From the NCBI GenBank assembly GCA_017623335.1, contig JAGAPI010000119.1, positions 1 through 8,517 of the forward strand: 8,517 nucleotides of DNA, written 5' to 3'. The notes under the pieces are model-generated. The model worked only from the letters and a program-made list of their open reading frames with translations. It searched no databases and was not told the origin of the DNA. Of the stretch, positions 6,000 to 8,517 are shown piece after piece. The first letter of the stretch is position 1, and each line of letters opens with the position of its first letter. The DNA is from Prevotella sp. (GTDB taxonomy: Bacteria > Bacteroidota > Bacteroidia > Bacteroidales > Bacteroidaceae). Position numbers and translations under genes: made by a program.

Positions 6000-7751
6000 A
6001 TGAACAATCGTTTTGATTGGAACAAGCGCCTTACTGATGTTTACGGCAGGTTTCCTGAAGCAGAGACCAGACCGGTGATAGGTATTACCGGCAACTACGA
6101 CAATGCGTCGTGTATGCTGGCAGAGACATATTATAAAAAGGTGGTCGAAGCTGGTGGTGTGCCTGTGATTATACCGCCGCTGACCGATGTAGGTGTGATA
6201 ATCAATACATTGGACAGAATTGACGGCTTGCTCCTGAGCGGCGGCGGCGATTACAATCCGCTGTACTGTGGCGAGGAACCGTCGCCGAGGCTTCATGGTA
6301 TCAACAGTGAGCGTGACTTGCCGGAGCTGCTTATTACCCGTCTTGCATACAACCGGCAGATACCCATGCTCGGTATCTGCCGGGGGATACAGACGCTTGC
6401 CATGGCGCTCGACGGTCATGTGGAGCAGGATATAAGGACCAACATAAAGCACTCGCAGGATGCCAATCGTGCAGAGCCTACTCATACGGTGAACATTGTC
6501 AAGGGCTCAATGCTCTATACATTGTTTAACAGCAATAGTATTGCCGTAAATTCATTCCATCATCAGGCTGTGGACAAGACCGGACCTCATTTCTCTGTGG
6601 CGGCAAAGTCGCCGGATGGGGTTATTGAAGCTATTGAGAGCAGCGAGTTTAAGTCTGTCATGGGAGTGCAGTGGCATCCTGAATGTCTTGATGAGGGAAA
6701 ACCGTTGTTTGAATGGCTTATACGTGAGGCGCGGCATTTCCGGCAGGCTTGCGGTGTACATAGCCGTGTGCTTACCCTCGATACTCATTGTGACACTCCT
6801 ATGTTTTTTCCGCAGAACATAAGGTTTGACCACCGCGACCCGCGGGTGCTTGTCGATTTGCATAAAATGACTGAAGGTCATCAGGATTCAACAATCATGG
6901 TGGCATATTTGCCGCAGCCAAAGATTGGGGAGATGTTCTCGCAAAAAGTGGGTTTTCCTGTTGGCGGACCTACAGAGTATGCTGATTTGATTTTTGATAA
7001 AATAGAGGAAATAGTGGCTGCCAACAGCCATTATCTCAGTATTGCGCGTACTCCTGCCGACCTGTATAGCGACAAGCACATGGGGCGTAAATCTATAATG
7101 CTGGGCATTGAGAACGGACTTGCTCTTGGTGATGATATTGCCAACGTGAAGCACTTTGCGCAGCGTGGAGTGGTGTATATCACCTTGTGTCATAATGGTG
7201 ACAATTCGCTTTGTGACAGTGCCCGCGGATGTAATACCCACAATGGAGTGAGCCGTTTCGGAGCGCAGGTTATACAGGAGATGAACCGTCAGGGGATTAT
7301 GGTCGATCTAAGTCATGCTGCAGAAAAGAGCTTTTATGACGCGCTTGAGATAAGCCGTCTGCCAATAGTGTGTAGCCACAGCAGTGCGAGGAGTCTGTGC
7401 GATCATCCGCGCAACCTTACCGATGATCAGATGCGTGCCTTGTCACAGAAGGGTGGAGTGGCGCAGATAACGTTATACAACGGCTTCCTGCGTAAGGAGG
7501 GCGAAGCTACTGTGATGGATGCACTTGCGCACCTTGAGCATGCCATACATGTGATGGGAATAGACCATGTGGGTATTGGCACCGATTTCGACGGTGACGG
7601 AGGTGTGCGTGGCATTGCCGACTCTTCAGAGATAATCAATTTCACGCGCCAGCTGCTCGCGCGCCGTTATAGCGAGAGTGATATTCAGAAAATTTGGGGC
7701 GGCAACTTCCTCAGGGTGATGGGGCAGGTGCAGGCTGCAAAACAGAAATGA
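6000..7751 (+). CDS. Fusion of PuuD-like gamma-glutamyl hydrolase (class I glutamine amidotransferase, C26) and M19 membrane-dipeptidase-type domain
   Basis: Predicted two-enzyme protein of 583 residues without a signal peptide, so cytoplasmic. Residues 24-250 are a class I amidotransferase-like C26 domain related to gamma-glutamyl-GABA hydrolase PuuD: RPVIGITGNYD at the start, LLLSGGGDYNP (77-87), nucleophile C127 in GICRGIQ, FHHQAV (186-191), and H226 and E228 in GVQWHPE. Residues 256-577 are an M19 renal-dipeptidase domain with all metal ligands in order: H263 and D265 in DTHCDTP, E371 in GIENG, H439 in DLSHA, H460 in CSHSS; also H398, R471 and D529 (GTDFDG) matching substrate residues of the human enzyme. 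Both halves therefore look active. The fusion suggests successive removal of a gamma-glutamyl group and hydrolysis of the remaining dipeptide, for example from glutathione or a cell-wall peptide; this is inference. The start ATG is the first in frame after the repeat leader. It lies between the Lrp regulator and an M28 enzyme. Confidence 0.93.
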   Translation: MNNRFDWNKRLTDVYGRFPEAETRPVIGITGNYDNASCMLAETYYKKVVEAGGVPVIIPPLTDVGVIINTLDRIDGLLLSGGGDYNPLYCGEEPSPRLHGINSERDLPELLITRLAYNRQIPMLGICRGIQTLAMALDGHVEQDIRTNIKHSQDANRAEPTHTVNIVKGSMLYTLFNSNSIAVNSFHHQAVDKTGPHFSVAAKSPDGVIEAIESSEFKSVMGVQWHPECLDEGKPLFEWLIREARHFRQACGVHSRVLTLDTHCDTPMFFPQNIRFDHRDPRVLVDLHKMTEGHQDSTIMVAYLPQPKIGEMFSQKVGFPVGGPTEYADLIFDKIEEIVAANSHYLSIARTPADLYSDKHMGRKSIMLGIENGLALGDDIANVKHFAQRGVVYITLCHNGDNSLCDSARGCNTHNGVSRFGAQVIQEMNRQGIMVDLSHAAEKSFYDALEISRLPIVCSHSSARSLCDHPRNLTDDQMRALSQKGGVAQITLYNGFLRKEGEATVMDALAHLEHAIHVMGIDHVGIGTDFDGDGGVRGIADSSEIINFTRQLLARRYSESDIQKIWGGNFLRVMGQVQAAKQK

Positions 7752-7785
7752 CAAACTATTTACACGATATAAAAATACTGTAATA

Positions 7786-8517
7786 ATGACTTTTATAAAC
7801 TGCAACCATAATAATAAAGTGTGTCGGTATGCTGTCGCGCTTTTGTGTTCCGTGTGTGTGTGCGGTGCCTCACTTACTATACAATCGTGCGGCAACAGCA
7901 AGAAGGCTTCCACCGATACACGGACAGCCATGCAGCCCGTGGGACCGGTGTTTGTGGCTGACAGTGCATACGCCTATTGTGAGGCGCAGTGTGCCTTCGG
8001 ACCACGTATTATGAACAGTGACGCCCATGACCGTTGTGGGGAATGGATTACTGGTAAGTTCCAGTCATTGGGCATGACTGTGCAGACACAGAGCGCACAG
8101 CTTAAAGGTTATGACGGTACTATGTTGCGCAGCACAAATATCATAGCGAGCTATAAGCCTGAACTGACGGACAGGATTCTTGTCTGCGCGCATTGGGACA
8201 GTCGCCCGTGGGCAGACAACGACCCTGATGAGGCTAATCATCATACTCCTGTGATGGCTGCCAACGACGGTGCGAGCGGTGTGGCTGTAATGCTTGAGCT
8301 GGCACGGCTCTTGGGTGCTCAGGATTCTTTGGCTGTGGGAGTGGACTTTGTGTGCTTCGATGCTGAGGACTGGGGCACGCCGCAATGGGCTGACACGCCA
8401 GACAGTGGCGACACATGGGCATTGGGAGCGCAGCACTGGGCTGCCAATCCTCACAAAGACGGCTATAAGGCACGTTTTGGTATTCTTCTCGATATGGTTG
8501 GCGGACGTGGCGCCAAG
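7786..8517 (+). CDS. Lipoprotein M28-family peptidase, probable glutaminyl-peptide cyclotransferase (C-terminus beyond window)
   Basis: Partial: 244 codons are open to the right edge. The start ATG at 7786 follows 34 bases of spacer with no promoter or terminator, so it may share the upstream transcript. The N-terminus has a cysteine-rich hydrophobic segment (14-34) ending in a lipobox-like TIQSC, C35, so the protein is likely lipid-anchored and faces the periplasm. The M28 fold follows: CAHWDSRPWADND (H136), zinc-ligand D161 in AANDGASG, E194 in FDAEDWG, and D236 in GILLDMVGG. The SRPWAD and AEDWG wording is that of type II, mammalian-like glutaminyl cyclases known from Porphyromonas and Prevotella, which convert N-terminal Gln of exported proteins to pyroglutamate; many Bacteroidetes proteins have Gln at the signal-peptidase site. 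An aminopeptidase role cannot be ruled out, since the last zinc histidine is outside the window. Confidence 0.87.
   Translation, partial: MTFINCNHNNKVCRYAVALLCSVCVCGASLTIQSCGNSKKASTDTRTAMQPVGPVFVADSAYAYCEAQCAFGPRIMNSDAHDRCGEWITGKFQSLGMTVQTQSAQLKGYDGTMLRSTNIIASYKPELTDRILVCAHWDSRPWADNDPDEANHHTPVMAANDGASGVAVMLELARLLGAQDSLAVGVDFVCFDAEDWGTPQWADTPDSGDTWALGAQHWAANPHKDGYKARFGILLDMVGGRGAK

Noticed and set aside
5952..6485. Minus-strand frame of 177 codons opposite the fusion gene
   Set aside because: The plus-strand frame contains the conserved amidotransferase motifs. The antisense translation has no recognisable domain and no promoter.
7829..8014. Short plus-strand frame near the M28 gene
   Set aside because: It lies in another frame within the lipoprotein M28 reading, whose catalytic motifs continue to the window edge.
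1..8517. Mobile element, CRISPR array, toxin-antitoxin or phage defence system
   Set aside because: No transposase, spaced direct repeats, integrase or small paired genes were seen. All long frames with recognisable motifs belong to ordinary chromosomal families.

Overview
The window looks like chromosomal DNA from a Bacteroidales bacterium, most likely Prevotella or a close relative. This rests on three things: promoter elements of the Bacteroidetes type (TAnnTTTG at -7, TTG about 20 bases upstream), A-rich leaders in place of clear Shine-Dalgarno sites, and the protein families present (M6 metallopeptidase, CobB-like sirtuin, clustered FKBPs, a lipoprotein M28/glutaminyl-cyclase-like enzyme). 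Most of the DNA is coding. I see no tRNA, rRNA, CRISPR array, insertion sequence, phage gene or sign of recent transfer.

Left part, minus strand (about 2780 down to 1): a sirtuin deacylase gene (2009-2704), a secreted M6 metallopeptidase (229-1974) and the 5' end of miaB (1-218, running off the window). The gaps are 34 and 10 bases, so they look co-transcribed from one promoter at about 2746-2780.

Middle part, plus strand (2797-5411): three consecutive FKBP-type peptidyl-prolyl isomerases. The first has no export signal (cytoplasm), the second is a lipoprotein (C20), and the third has an ordinary signal peptide (periplasm). The last two overlap by one base (TAATG). A strong hairpin terminator ends the group at 5367-5411. 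The sirtuin and FKBP groups are divergent and share a 155-base promoter region.

Right part, plus strand (5431-8517): a new promoter, an Lrp/AsnC regulator, a 583-residue protein joining a PuuD-like class I glutamine amidotransferase (peptidase C26) to an M19 renal-dipeptidase-type domain with all key residues visible, and a lipoprotein M28 peptidase/glutaminyl cyclase cut by the window edge. The shared theme is glutamyl and glutaminyl peptide chemistry under an amino-acid-responsive regulator.

Nothing here is clearly a new defence or mobile system. The best candidates for follow-up are the amidotransferase-dipeptidase fusion with its regulator, the three-compartment FKBP array, the altered acyl-pocket and zinc-site residues of the sirtuin, and a 7-base tandem repeat just upstream of the fusion gene.
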